Shown: positions 1 through 8,956 of the stretch, piece after piece
How the letters are laid out: the number at the start of each line of letters is the position of its first letter
Position numbering within the stretch: position 1 is the stretch's first letter
DNA from: Serinicoccus sediminis
Lineage (GTDB): Bacteria; Actinomycetota; Actinomycetes; Actinomycetales; Dermatophilaceae
NCBI RefSeq assembly: GCF_004153545.1
Contig: NZ_SDVA01000009.1
Location: 62,001-126,000, forward strand
DNA: 64,000 bases
Reading direction: 5' to 3'
Made by a program: the position numbers and the translations under genes
The notes under the pieces: generated by a model
What the model was told of the DNA's origin: nothing
Seen by the model: the letters and a program-made list of their open reading frames with translations, nothing else
The model's database searches: none

Positions 1-133
1 TGCCGTCCTCCCGCGCGCTGGCGAGCACCCGCTCGCCAGCGCCCAGCCCGGGCCGGGCCGCCTGGGGCAGGTCAGTCGGGTCCTCCTCCGGCTTGGGGGG
101 CTTGCCGCCCGTGCGCGTGCGCCAGAAACGCAT
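1..133 (-). CDS. Conserved actinobacterial protein downstream of dnaG (5' part only)
   Basis: Only the first 44 codons lie in the window. The reading frame starts at an ATG five bases after the dnaG stop and begins M-R-F-W-R-T-R-T-G, followed by a Lys/Pro/Glu-rich linker and then G-E-R-V-L-A-S-A-R. Proteins that follow dnaG in many actinobacteria have this look: a short polar N-terminus, the G-E-R-V-L-A segment, then a small PH-like beta domain. That assignment is from memory of the family. The domain itself is outside the window, so no function is proposed. The tight spacing implies co-transcription with dnaG. Confidence 0.6.
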   Translation of the reverse strand, partial: MRFWRTRTGGKPPKPEEDPTDLPQAARPGLGAGERVLASAREDG

Positions 134-138
134 CCGTC

Positions 139-2070
139 TCACTCCATCCTGGACCGCAGCCGGGCCCGTTCGCGGTGCAGCTCCATGAGCCGCTCGTCCA
201 GCCGACGCTTGTCCGGGCTGCCCTCCGGCGCCCGGGACTGCTGACCCAGCAGGTCGGCCACCTCCTGCTCGACGCCGGCCAGCCGCACCCGCAGGACCAG
301 CCAGTCGACGAAGGCCTCCCGGGGCAGACCGGTCTCGGTGTCGAGGCGGTCCGGCAGCATCGCCACCGACAGCTCGTGCACCAGCGGGTGGACCGGCGGC
401 GGCGTGCCGGCGAGCACCGCCTCCACCCAACCCCGCACGCTGCGCTGCGCCGCCCCCTGGATGCCCCCGGCCTGGCGCATGGCGTGCCAGACCGCCCGGT
501 GCATCGGGGCGCGCAGCGCCTCGGGCTCCAGCTCGTCCATGTCCTCGGGCACGACGGCCAGGGGGTACTGCAGTGCCACCTGCACCAGCTGGCGCTCGGC
601 GACCTGCACCGGGTCGCGCAGGTCGGGCTGCGGCAGCGTCGGCGCCGCTGGGCCCTCCTCCTGCGGTGAGGAGGGGCGAGCCGTCGGTGCGGCGGGGGCC
701 GGCCTGCTGGCGGCGCGTCCCACCTCGGTGGTCAGGGCGTCCGGGTCGATGCCCATCCACCCGGAGACGTCCCGGATGACCTCGGGCCGCAGGGTGCGGT
801 CCTTGATCTGCGCCAGGATCGGTGCCACGGCCCGCATGGCCTGCACCCGCTGCGCCGCCTCGGACAGGTCGTAGGGCGCCAGGGTCGTGCGGACCGCGAA
901 CTCGAACAGCGGGGTCGCGGACGCCACCAGCTCGCGCACCGCCCGGCCCCGCTCCTCCCCCTCGTCGTCCTTCGTCACGATCCACAGGTCGTTCGGGTCC
1001 TGCCCGTCGGCGGCGACGGCGACGTAGGACTGCGCCGCCCAGCGCTGGTCCTGCTCGAAGGCCTTCATCGCCGCCTTCTGCCCGGCGGCGTCCCCGTCGA
1101 AGGTGAAGATGACCTTGGCCGGGGCCCGGCCCGCCTCGTCGCGCAGGATCCGCCGCAGGATGGAGATGTGGTCGCTGCCGAAGGCGGTGCCGCAGGTGGC
1201 CACGGCCGTGCCGACCCCGGCCAGGTGGGCCGCCATCACGTCGGTGTAGCCCTCGACGACCACCGCCGTGCGCTCGGTCGAGATCGCCTTCTTGGCCAGG
1301 TCGAGGCCGTACAGCACGCCGGTCTTCTTGTAGATCGGCGTCTCGGAGGTGTTGAGGTACTTCGCCGGGCTCCAGTCGTCGTCGTAGAGCCGCCGCGCCC
1401 CGAAGCCCACCGTGTCGCCCGTGATCGCCCGGATCGGCCACAGCACCCGGCCCTGGAAGCGGTCCGAGAGCCCGCGGCCGCGCCGGTTCGCCAGCCCCCC
1501 GAGCACCAGCTCCTCCTCGGTGAACCCCTTGAGCCGCAGGTGCGACACCAGCGCGGTGCCCTCGCGCGGGGCATACCCCACCATGAACTGCGTCGCGTGC
1601 TCGCCGGTGAACCCCTTGTCGCGCAAGAAGTCCCGGCCCTTGCGCCCCTCGCCCGAGCGCAGCAGCGCCTCGTGGTAGAACTCCTCGGCCACCCGGTGCG
1701 CCTCCATCAGGCGGGTCCGCTGCCCGACCGGCGCCTGCTCCCCGCGGCCGCGCCCGCCCGGCCCGCTCTCCTCGTAGCGCAGCGTGATCCCCAGCTTGTC
1801 CGCCAGCCGCTCCACCGCCTCGGAGAAGGTGAGGTGGTCGATCTCCATGAGGAAGGAGATGACGTCACCGCCGACCCCGCACCCGAAGCAGTGGTAGCTG
1901 CCGACCGCCGTGCGGATCTGGAAGGACGGCGTCTTCTCGTCGTGGAACGGGCACAGACCCTTCATCGCCCCCACCCCGGCGGTGCGCAGGGTGACGTGCT
2001 CGCGCACGACCTCCTCGATGGAGGCGCGCTCCTTGACCGCCTTGACGTCCTCGTCCTTGATCCTGGGCAC
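139..2070 (-). CDS. dnaG: DNA primase
   Basis: Synthesises the RNA primers of chromosomal replication. Domains in order: N-terminal zinc ribbon (C-P-F-H near residue 40 and C-F-G-C near 61), DnaG catalytic core, TOPRIM with V-E-G-Y-T-D near residue 270 and F-D-G-D-A-A-G near 325, then a C-terminal helicase-binding region after a Pro/Ala-rich linker. About 643 residues, normal for actinobacteria. Two GTG codons compete as start. The one at 2070 is preferred because GGAGG lies six bases upstream, whereas the upstream GTG at 2076 overlaps that Shine-Dalgarno sequence; the resulting M-P-R-I-K-D-E-D is also the family N-terminus. A TAGACT -10 hexamer sits at 2104-2109 on this strand. Confidence 0.97.
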   Translation of the reverse strand: MPRIKDEDVKAVKERASIEEVVREHVTLRTAGVGAMKGLCPFHDEKTPSFQIRTAVGSYHCFGCGVGGDVISFLMEIDHLTFSEAVERLADKLGITLRYEESGPGGRGRGEQAPVGQRTRLMEAHRVAEEFYHEALLRSGEGRKGRDFLRDKGFTGEHATQFMVGYAPREGTALVSHLRLKGFTEEELVLGGLANRRGRGLSDRFQGRVLWPIRAITGDTVGFGARRLYDDDWSPAKYLNTSETPIYKKTGVLYGLDLAKKAISTERTAVVVEGYTDVMAAHLAGVGTAVATCGTAFGSDHISILRRILRDEAGRAPAKVIFTFDGDAAGQKAAMKAFEQDQRWAAQSYVAVAADGQDPNDLWIVTKDDEGEERGRAVRELVASATPLFEFAVRTTLAPYDLSEAAQRVQAMRAVAPILAQIKDRTLRPEVIRDVSGWMGIDPDALTTEVGRAASRPAPAAPTARPSSPQEEGPAAPTLPQPDLRDPVQVAERQLVQVALQYPLAVVPEDMDELEPEALRAPMHRAVWHAMRQAGGIQGAAQRSVRGWVEAVLAGTPPPVHPLVHELSVAMLPDRLDTETGLPREAFVDWLVLRVRLAGVEQEVADLLGQQSRAPEGSPDKRRLDERLMELHRERARLRSRME

Positions 2071-2252
2071 CGACACCTCCTCCGCTCCACGCCGCCTCCC
2101 CCGAGTCTAGGTCGCGACGCCGACGCCTCCCGGACCGGCCGGAGACCTGGGGACGACCAGGTATGCCCGTGTCTAGGATGGAATGCGACGGCCCACCGAT
2201 GAGTTGTCCCGGCCACCGCCGTCCCACCCCCATGACCCGCGAGGAGACCCCT

Positions 2253-3773
2253 GTGTCGACAGCGCCCGAGCGCACCACCACCGCCGCACCACCGGACGAC
2301 GCCCGCGTCCGGCTCGTGCTGCGGGTGCTCACGGCGTCGGCGTTCGTCGTCATCCTCAACGAGACGCTCATGCTCAACGCGCTCCCGCCGCTCATGGACG
2401 CCTTCGGCGTGGACGCGGGGACCGGTCAGTGGCTCACCACCGGGTTCATGCTCACCATGGCCGTGGTCATCCCCATGACCGGCTGGCTGCTGCAGCGGCT
2501 GAGCCTTCGCACCGCCTACCTGCTGGCCATGGGGGTCTTCGTCGCGGGCACGGCCCTGGCCGCCGCAGCACCGACCTTCGAGGTCCTGCTGCTGGCACGT
2601 GTCGTGCAGGCCAGCGGCACCGCGGTGATGATGCCGCTCCTCATGACGACGATCATGACCCTGGTGCCGCCGGAGCGGCGCGGCGGCGTGATGGGCAACC
2701 TCACGCTGGCCATCTCCGTGGCCCCCGCGATGGGGCCGCCGGTGTCCGGCCTGATCCTGCAGTTCGCCTCGTGGCGCTGGCTGTTCGGCCTGGTCCTGCC
2801 GATCGCCGTCCTCATGGCCCTCGCCGGGGGGCGGCTGCTGCGGGGTGACGAGCCCGGCCGTCCCGCACGCCTCGACGTGCTGAGCGCACTGCTCACCGCC
2901 CTCGGCTTCGGCGGTCTCGTCTACGGCCTGTCCGCCCTCGGCGAGGGTGCCGCCGGCCCGGTCGGCCCGGCCTGGTCGCTCGGCGTGGGCGTCGGCGCGC
3001 TCGCCGTCTTCGTCTGGCGCCAGCTCTCGCTGGCCCGCAAGGACGAGTCCCTCGTCTTCCTCGACCTGCGCGCCCTGCGCATCACCCGGTATGTCGTGCC
3101 CCTCGCCCTGCTCTGCCTGGGCTTCATGGCGCTCATCGGGGCGATGCTGCTGCTGCCCATCCTGCTGCAGCAGGTGCGCGGCTTCGGCACCCTGGCCTCC
3201 GGCCTCATGCTCATGCCCGGCGGACTCGCCATGGGCCTGCTCGGCCCGACCGTCGGCCGGGTCTACGACCGCGTCGGGCCCCGGCCGCTCGTCATCCCCG
3301 GCGGCGTCGGCCTGGTGGCCGGCATGGCCGGGATGGCGCTGCTCGCGGACCAGGTGCCCTGGTGGGGCCTCGTCGGCCTGCACGTCGTCGTGAGCCTGTC
3401 GCTGGCCTGCCTCTTCACGCCGTGCTTCACCACCGGCCTCAGCTCGCTGCCTGGGCGGCTCTACTCCCACGGCAGCGCCATGGTCGGCACCGGCCAGCAG
3501 GTCGCGGCTGCCGCCGGCACCGCACTGGTCGTCACCGTCATGGAGACCCGGGCCTTCCAGCTCGGCGCCTCGGGGCTCGGCGAGCGGGAGGCCCTGGAGG
3601 GTGGCATCGGCACCGCCCTGCTCGTCTCGACCGGGATCGCGGTCTGCGTCCTCGTCCTGAGCCTCTTCGTCCGCCGCGCTCCCCAGGACGTGGACCACGA
3701 CCGGGAGCCGGCGGCCCCGCACGAGCGCGAGGCCGCGGCGACGGGCACGGCATACCCCGAGCCCGTAGCCTGA
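2253..3773 (+). CDS. DHA2-family multidrug MFS exporter
   Basis: A 506-residue integral membrane protein with about 14 hydrophobic segments, the size and layout of the EmrB/QacA (DHA2) drug:proton antiporters. Motif C-like G-P-P-V-S-G-L lies in the fifth helix, and D-R-V-G-P-R-P resembles the loop repeat in the second half. The start is taken as GTG at 2253 because GAGGAG lies six bases upstream; an in-frame ATG at 2163 would add a non-homologous, Pro-rich 30 residues. Divergent from dnaG, with TAGGAT at 2174-2179 as a plausible -10. The end of this gene contains the promoter of the next one. Substrate unknown. Confidence 0.88.
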   Translation: MSTAPERTTTAAPPDDARVRLVLRVLTASAFVVILNETLMLNALPPLMDAFGVDAGTGQWLTTGFMLTMAVVIPMTGWLLQRLSLRTAYLLAMGVFVAGTALAAAAPTFEVLLLARVVQASGTAVMMPLLMTTIMTLVPPERRGGVMGNLTLAISVAPAMGPPVSGLILQFASWRWLFGLVLPIAVLMALAGGRLLRGDEPGRPARLDVLSALLTALGFGGLVYGLSALGEGAAGPVGPAWSLGVGVGALAVFVWRQLSLARKDESLVFLDLRALRITRYVVPLALLCLGFMALIGAMLLLPILLQQVRGFGTLASGLMLMPGGLAMGLLGPTVGRVYDRVGPRPLVIPGGVGLVAGMAGMALLADQVPWWGLVGLHVVVSLSLACLFTPCFTTGLSSLPGRLYSHGSAMVGTGQQVAAAAGTALVVTVMETRAFQLGASGLGEREALEGGIGTALLVSTGIAVCVLVLSLFVRRAPQDVDHDREPAAPHEREAAATGTAYPEPVA

Positions 3774-3777
3774 CCCC

Positions 3778-4734
3778 ATGCCGCCGACCAGCCCGTCCAC
3801 CGAGCTCGAGGTGGGTGGGCGCACGGTGCGCATCTCCAACCCGGACCGGGTCTACTTCCCCGAGATCGGGCTGACCAAGCTCGACCTGGCGCACTACTAC
3901 CTGTCGGTCGGCGACGGCATCGTCACCGCGCTGCGGGAGCGCCCCTGCATGATGCACCGCTTCCCCGAGGGGATCACCGGCGAGCGGGTGCACCAGAAGC
4001 GGCTGCCGCGCGGGGCGCCGGACTGGATGGAGACGGTGCACGTCACCTTCCCGCGGTGGAACCGCACGGCCGACGAGCTGTGCGTCACCGAGCTGGCCCA
4101 GGTGATCTGGTCGGTCCAGATGAGCTGCGTGGAGTTCCACCCGTGGAACAGCCGGCGCGGCCATGTGGAGCAGCCGGACGAGTGGCGCATCGACCTGGAC
4201 CCTGGCGAGGACTGCGACTTCGCGACCGTGCGGCGGGTCTGCGGCGTCGTGCAGGAGGTGCTGGCCGAGCTCGGCGCGGTGGGATGGCCCAAGACGACCG
4301 GCTCGCACGGCATCCACGTCTACGTCCGCGTCCCGCCCGAGCACGGCTTCACCGACGTCCGGCGGGCGGCGCTCGCCTTCGCGCGCGAGGTCGAGCGGCG
4401 CACCGACGAGGCGACGACCGTGTGGTGGCGCAAGGACCGGGACCCGCGGCGGGTCTTCGTCGACTTCAACCAGAACGCCCGCGACCACACCATCGCGGCG
4501 GCCTACTCCGTCCGGGCGACCCAGGACGCGCGCGTCTCCGCGCCGCTGCGCTGGGAGGAGGTCCCTGACTGCGAGCCGGCCGACTTCACCGTGCGCACCA
4601 TGCCGGCCCGGTATGCCGAGCTCGGCGACCTCCACGCCGGCATCGACGACCAGCCCTTCGACCTCGCACCCCTGCTGGAGTGGGCCGCCCGGGACGAGGC
4701 GGAGGGCGCCGCCACCCCGGACGACCCCGACTGA
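3778..4734 (+). CDS. Stand-alone LigD polymerase/primase domain protein
   Basis: The 318 residues are the polymerase domain of bacterial NHEJ protein LigD, an archaeo-eukaryotic-primase fold that adds nucleotides, preferring ribonucleotides, at DNA ends. The metal-binding aspartates are visible: D-L-D-P-G-E-D gives D139 and D141, and R-V-F-V-D-F-N-Q-N gives D229, spaced as in the mycobacterial domain (137/139/227). The T-G-S-H-G-I-H motif is at 174-180. No ligase or nuclease domain and no Ku gene occur here, so it is a detached PolDom. TAGCCT at 3766-3771, inside the end of the preceding gene, sits six bases before the ATG, suggesting a leaderless transcript. Confidence 0.92.
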   Translation: MPPTSPSTELEVGGRTVRISNPDRVYFPEIGLTKLDLAHYYLSVGDGIVTALRERPCMMHRFPEGITGERVHQKRLPRGAPDWMETVHVTFPRWNRTADELCVTELAQVIWSVQMSCVEFHPWNSRRGHVEQPDEWRIDLDPGEDCDFATVRRVCGVVQEVLAELGAVGWPKTTGSHGIHVYVRVPPEHGFTDVRRAALAFAREVERRTDEATTVWWRKDRDPRRVFVDFNQNARDHTIAAAYSVRATQDARVSAPLRWEEVPDCEPADFTVRTMPARYAELGDLHAGIDDQPFDLAPLLEWAARDEAEGAATPDDPD

Positions 4735-4789
4735 GGCCGGGCCCCCGTCCGGTCGGCGCCCCGTGGTCATCGGCACTACGGTGTCTGCC

Positions 4790-6034
4790 GTGACCTCGAT
4801 CCCTGTCGACCTGCGCACCCTCGCCGTCGTGCAGGCCGGCGGGCAGGGCAGCCGCATGGACGTGCTCACCCGCGAGCGGGCCAAGCCCGCCCTCCCCTTC
4901 GCCGCGACCAACGCGCTCATCGACTTCCCGCTGTCGGTGCTGGCCGCCGCCGGTGTCAGCGACGTGTGGGTCTCGGTGCAGTTCCAGTCCAGCTCGCTGG
5001 ACGGCTACCTCGCGGGGGGCCGGCCGTGGGACCTGGACCGCAACCGTGGCGGCTTCCGCCGGCTGACCCCCGAGGAGGGCACCGGGTCGGCCCACGAGGA
5101 GGGCTTCAGCCACGGCAACGCCGACGGCCTCTTCCGGATGCGCGAGGCGATCCGGGTCGCCGACCCGCACGTCCTCATCGTCATGTCCGCCGACCACGTC
5201 TTCAACCTCGACCTGCGACCGGTGGTGGCCGAGCACCTGGCCCGCGAGGCCGAGTGCACCCTCGTCACCGCCGAGATCGGCGTCCTGGAGGCCACCCAGA
5301 AGGTCGTGGTCGAGCACGACGCCGACGGACAGGTCACCGCCGTCCGCGCCAAGCCGCGGTCCACCGACTCGGGCACCGTGGCGACGGAGATCTTCCTCTA
5401 CCGGCCGCAGACCCTGCTGGCCGAGCTGGAGCGGCTGCACGCCGAGCTGCAGGCCGCCGCGGACGACGACCGCGACACCGGGCTCGGCGACTTCGGTGAG
5501 CACCTGCTGCCCGCCCTGGTGCAGCGGGGCCGCGTCCGGGCCGTCCCCATCACCGGGTACTGGAAGGACGTGGGCCGGCCCCAGGCATACCTGCAGGCCC
5601 ACCGTGACCTGCTCACCGGCACGGTGGACGTCTTCGGGCACGCCGACCGGCCGGTCCTCGGTCAGACGCTGCCCGGCCCGCCCGGCTGGGTGGGCGAGGA
5701 GGGCGAGCTCGTGGACGCCATGGTCGGGCCGGGCTCCCGCGTCCGCGGCCGGGTCGTCCGGTCGGTGCTGGGTCGAGGCGTCCAGGTCCAGGCCGGTGCC
5801 CTGGTCGAGGACAGCGTGCTGCTCGACGACGTGCTCGTCGAGGCCGGCGCGCGGGTGCGGACGAGCGTCGTCGACCGGGGGACGCGGGTCGGCCGGGACG
5901 CCACCGTCGGCGCCTGCCCGCCCGGCACCCGGCTCACCGACGAGGCCGTGACCCTCGTGGGGCAGGACTGCCGGGTGCGCGGCGGGACCACGGTGGAGCC
6001 CGGCGCCCGGCTGGAGCCCGGCAGCACCACGTGA
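4790..6034 (+). CDS. GlgC-like sugar-1-phosphate nucleotidyltransferase
   Basis: 414 residues. The N-terminal nucleotidyltransferase domain opens with A-G-G-Q-G-S-R-M and continues to R-A-K-P-A-L-P-F, the signature of glucose-1-phosphate adenylyltransferases; the C-terminal third has hexapeptide-like repeats expected of a left-handed beta-helix. It is shorter and more divergent than typical GlgC (G-Q-G-S-R instead of G-R-G-T-R), and no glycogen genes are nearby, so the sugar and nucleotide are uncertain. GTG at 4790 is chosen because TACGGT (4777-4782) lies seven bases upstream with no Shine-Dalgarno sequence, a leaderless arrangement. It converges on the next gene with three bases between stops. 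Confidence 0.8.
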   Translation: MTSIPVDLRTLAVVQAGGQGSRMDVLTRERAKPALPFAATNALIDFPLSVLAAAGVSDVWVSVQFQSSSLDGYLAGGRPWDLDRNRGGFRRLTPEEGTGSAHEEGFSHGNADGLFRMREAIRVADPHVLIVMSADHVFNLDLRPVVAEHLAREAECTLVTAEIGVLEATQKVVVEHDADGQVTAVRAKPRSTDSGTVATEIFLYRPQTLLAELERLHAELQAAADDDRDTGLGDFGEHLLPALVQRGRVRAVPITGYWKDVGRPQAYLQAHRDLLTGTVDVFGHADRPVLGQTLPGPPGWVGEEGELVDAMVGPGSRVRGRVVRSVLGRGVQVQAGALVEDSVLLDDVLVEAGARVRTSVVDRGTRVGRDATVGACPPGTRLTDEAVTLVGQDCRVRGGTTVEPGARLEPGSTT

Positions 6035-6037
6035 GCG

Positions 6038-7129
6038 TCAGCCGAAGGCCGGGTAGGGCGGCAGCACCAGGTCGTTCCCCCGCCAGGCCCGACCGGCCCA
6101 CCCCAGCGCCTCCTCGCACGCGGCCGCGACGTCCGGCAGCTCGTCGGCGCACTCCCGCACCACCCATCGCCAGCGGGCGACGAGCAGGCCCCTGAAGGCC
6201 GGGCCGGTGCGACCCTCGGGCGCCATCGTCCGGTCGGCCACGGCACCGTCGAGCAACCACAGGGTCCCTGCGAGCACCCAGAGCGCCACCGCGCCCCGCA
6301 CCTGCCGCCGCCAGTCCGGGTCGTGCTCGAGGCCGGGGACGGCGCGGGACGCGGCGCGGGTGAAGGCTGCCAGCGTCGCGTCGGTCAGACCCTGAGGCGG
6401 GGTGAAGACGCACCAGCAGGTGCTGAACGGCTCGGCCGCGTAGGCCGCCTCGTAGGCCAGGTGGCGCACACCGGTGCCCTCGAGGTCGAGCAGCCGGACG
6501 CCGGCCGGGGTGAGCAGCGCGTTGTCCGGGCACGCGTCGCCGGGCCCGAGGACGTGCTTGGTCGCGTCGTGCTGCAGCTCGTCGACCAGGTCACGGGCCT
6601 GGGCGGCGGCCGCCCTCCCGGCCCGGACGCCGGCGGTCCCGGCGAGCCGCTCCAGCCCGCGGCGCGGGTACTCCACCTGCCAGCGGCGCTCCTCCACGAC
6701 CAGTTCGCTCCCCAGGTCGCGGCGGGCCGCCTCCACGCCCGCCCCGCCCGCGACGGCGCCCCCGTGGGCTCCCGCCCAGGCCACGGTATGCCGCCACGCC
6801 GCCCCGGGGTCCGCGCCGAGGAGGGCGTCGGCCAGGGTCGGGTGGTGGCCGAGGTCCTCCATGACGACCGTCTGCGAGGTCTCGTCCAGCGCGAGCAGGC
6901 ACGGGGAGCCGCGCAGGTGGCGGAGCCCGGCGACCTCGCGCCGCCAGCCCATGGCCGCACCCCGGCCCTCGGGACGGGGCAGGAACCGCTTGACGACCAC
7001 CGAGCCACCCCAGCCGTCCGGTCCGTCGAGGACCGCGCGGCGGTGCACCTCCGAGCGGGCCGAGCCGCCCAGCGGCACCCGCTCCCCCAGGGCGACGCCG
7101 TCCGGCAGCCACGCCCCGTGGTCCCTCAC
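6038..7129 (-). CDS. Kinase-like phosphotransferase (APH/choline-kinase fold), function unknown
   Basis: 363 residues from a GTG start. A basic V-V-V-K-R-F-L segment near residue 45 could hold the ATP-binding lysine. G-D-A-C-P-D-N near residue 205 followed by L-L-D-L-E-G near 220 matches the catalytic H/G-x-D-x-x-x-x-N and D-x-E motifs of the aminoglycoside-phosphotransferase superfamily, with the usual catalytic His-Gly replaced by Gly. Trp and Cys are abundant in the C-terminal helical part. No substrate can be assigned from sequence; proximity to the nucleotidyltransferase is convergent, not operonic. Confidence 0.7.
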   Translation of the reverse strand: MRDHGAWLPDGVALGERVPLGGSARSEVHRRAVLDGPDGWGGSVVVKRFLPRPEGRGAAMGWRREVAGLRHLRGSPCLLALDETSQTVVMEDLGHHPTLADALLGADPGAAWRHTVAWAGAHGGAVAGGAGVEAARRDLGSELVVEERRWQVEYPRRGLERLAGTAGVRAGRAAAAQARDLVDELQHDATKHVLGPGDACPDNALLTPAGVRLLDLEGTGVRHLAYEAAYAAEPFSTCWCVFTPPQGLTDATLAAFTRAASRAVPGLEHDPDWRRQVRGAVALWVLAGTLWLLDGAVADRTMAPEGRTGPAFRGLLVARWRWVVRECADELPDVAAACEEALGWAGRAWRGNDLVLPPYPAFG

Positions 7130-7187
7130 CGTGCTGGCCCGCCGACCGGTGGCAGGGCGACGCAGCGACCCGCCGCCCCGGGCGTCG

Positions 7188-8462
7188 TCACCCGCCCTCC
7201 AGGCGGGCGTGGACGGCGAGGGCGCGGGCGTCGGAGAGGCTGGCCACCTGGTCGACGACCGCCCGCAGGAGCTCCACGTCGTCCCCGGCCCGCTGCGCGC
7301 GGACCGCGGCCTCGGCGTGGATCGGGTCGAGCCGTGCGACGTCGCCCGCGTAGTGCTCGACGAGCCGGGTGAGGATGCGCTGCTCGCGCTCCATGGTGGC
7401 GCGCCGCTCCTCGCTGAGCATGACGAAGTGCGCGGCGACCGCCTTGAGGACGGCGGCCTGCGCCCGCACCCGGTCCGGGACCACGAGGTCCGCCGCGTAG
7501 CGGGTCAACGGCCCCGGCCCGTGCCGCTCCCTGGTCGCCAGCTCGACGGTGTGCACGAAGTGCCCGATGAGCCGCGAGGTCATGTCCTTGAGGGCGGCGA
7601 GGTCGGCCCGGGTGCCGGTATGGGCGGTGGGGACCCACCCGGTGGCCAGGAGGTCGGCCAGGGCACCGCCCAGCGCGTCCTCGGTGAGGTCGGAGGCGTA
7701 CCAGTCGCGGGCGAGCGTCGCGACGGTCACCTGGACGTCGTCGTCGCGCAGTGCCCGCGGGTCCACCCGACCCGAGGCGATGGCGTCCTCCACGTCGTGC
7801 ACGCAGTAGGCGACGTCGTCCGACCAGTCCATGACCTGCGCCTCCAGGCAGCGCCGGCGCGGCGCGTCGGCCGGGGCGTCCGCGCGGACCCAGGCGAAGA
7901 CGTCACGGTCGTCGTCGTAGACGCCGAACTTGCCGGCGCCCGCCTCCGCCGGCCCGTCGCCGCGCGCCCAGGGGTACTTCGTCGCCGCGTCCAGGCTGGC
8001 CCGGGTGAGGTTGAGCCCGGCCGGCCGCCCGTCGTCGTGGCTGCGCTTGGCCTCCAGGCGGGTCAGCACCCGCAGGGTCTGCGCGTTGCCCTCGAAGCCG
8101 CCGGCGGGCGCCGCCAGCTCGTCCAGCACCGCCTCCCCGTTGTGCCCGAACGGCGGGTGGCCGATGTCGTGCGCCAGGCAGGCGGTGTCGACGACGTCGG
8201 CGTCGCACCCGAGGGCAGCGCCGAACTCGCGGCCGATCTGGGCGACCTCCAGGGAGTGGGTCAGCCGGTTGCGGACGAAGTCGTCGGTCGTGGGCGCCAG
8301 CACCTGGGTGGTCGCCGCCAGCCGCCGCAGCGCCGCGGAGTGCACCACGCGCGCCCGGTCCCGGGCGAAGTCCTGCCGGTCTGACCGCTTCTGCGCCGGG
8401 TCCTCGGCCACCCATCGTTCGCGCGCGGAGGCGGCATACTCACCGGTCGGCTGGACGGTCAC
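7188..8462 (-). CDS. dgt: Deoxyguanosinetriphosphate triphosphohydrolase-like protein
   Basis: Hydrolyses dNTPs, classically dGTP, to the nucleoside and tripolyphosphate. The HD-domain residues are present: N-R-L-T-H-S with H69, A-H-D-I-G-H with H98-D99, and a later D-W-S-D-D for the last metal ligand; P-F-G-H-N-G-E follows as in the family. 424 residues is the normal actinobacterial length. In most actinobacteria dgt sits near dnaG, as here. The GTG start overlaps the stop of the upstream HELTH-motif gene in a GTGA, so translation is probably coupled. Substrate preference cannot be read from sequence. Confidence 0.93.
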   Translation of the reverse strand: MTVQPTGEYAASARERWVAEDPAQKRSDRQDFARDRARVVHSAALRRLAATTQVLAPTTDDFVRNRLTHSLEVAQIGREFGAALGCDADVVDTACLAHDIGHPPFGHNGEAVLDELAAPAGGFEGNAQTLRVLTRLEAKRSHDDGRPAGLNLTRASLDAATKYPWARGDGPAEAGAGKFGVYDDDRDVFAWVRADAPADAPRRRCLEAQVMDWSDDVAYCVHDVEDAIASGRVDPRALRDDDVQVTVATLARDWYASDLTEDALGGALADLLATGWVPTAHTGTRADLAALKDMTSRLIGHFVHTVELATRERHGPGPLTRYAADLVVPDRVRAQAAVLKAVAAHFVMLSEERRATMEREQRILTRLVEHYAGDVARLDPIHAEAAVRAQRAGDDVELLRAVVDQVASLSDARALAVHARLEGG

Positions 8463-8956
8463 ACCGCCGAGGGTATGCGGTGGCGCCGGCGCACGACGTC
8501 GCGCACCTGCCGCGCGCCCTGCGCGAGCACCGGACCGACCGGTCGCGTCGGGACGTCGCGGTAGCCCCCGCGCTCGAGCCCGGCGTGCCGCTCGAAGACG
8601 CTGCGGGCCGCCCGGTCGCCGGTCCGCAGCCAGGACCAGCCCATGGAGGCGAGGTAGAGCGGCAGGAACGGCAGCCCCAGGCAGGCCGCCCACTGCCGGG
8701 AGTGGGTGAGCTCGTGGTCCAGCAGCCCGGGCCGCAGCGCCGCCAGCCGGTCGAGGTCGTGCCGGGAGATGACCACGTCACCGATGGTGAACGCGCCCGC
8801 GACCGGGAAGGACCAGCGGTAGTGGTCGGCGAGGTAGCAGCGGGAGGGGCCGCGCCGGACCCTGGCCCCGCCCAGGGCGGCGACGGTCAGCCCCAGCGGT
8901 GTCGACAGGTTCACCCAGTTGAGCAGGTGCCGTCGACGGTCCGCCCGGGTGGCCAT
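8459..8956 (-). CDS. Small HExxH protein of unknown function
   Basis: 165 residues. The conspicuous feature is H-E-L-T-H-S-R-Q-W near residue 82, a HExxHxxQ zinc-peptidase-like signature of the kind seen in DUF4157-type proteins, followed by a hydrophobic stretch L-G-L-P-F-L-P-L-Y-L. The N-terminus is basic, then weakly hydrophobic; there is no signal peptide. Whether it is a protease is unproven, and a third zinc ligand is not obvious. The gene is locked between its neighbours: its ATG shares one base with the DUF2277 stop (TGATG) and its stop overlaps the dgt start (GTGA), so the three proteins are likely made together. Confidence 0.75.
   Translation of the reverse strand: MATRADRRRHLLNWVNLSTPLGLTVAALGGARVRRGPSRCYLADHYRWSFPVAGAFTIGDVVISRHDLDRLAALRPGLLDHELTHSRQWAACLGLPFLPLYLASMGWSWLRTGDRAARSVFERHAGLERGGYRDVPTRPVGPVLAQGARQVRDVVRRRHRIPSAV

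Noticed and set aside
2071-2076. Upstream GTG as the dnaG start
   Set aside because: It overlaps the Shine-Dalgarno sequence; the GTG at 2070 has correct spacing and the family N-terminus.
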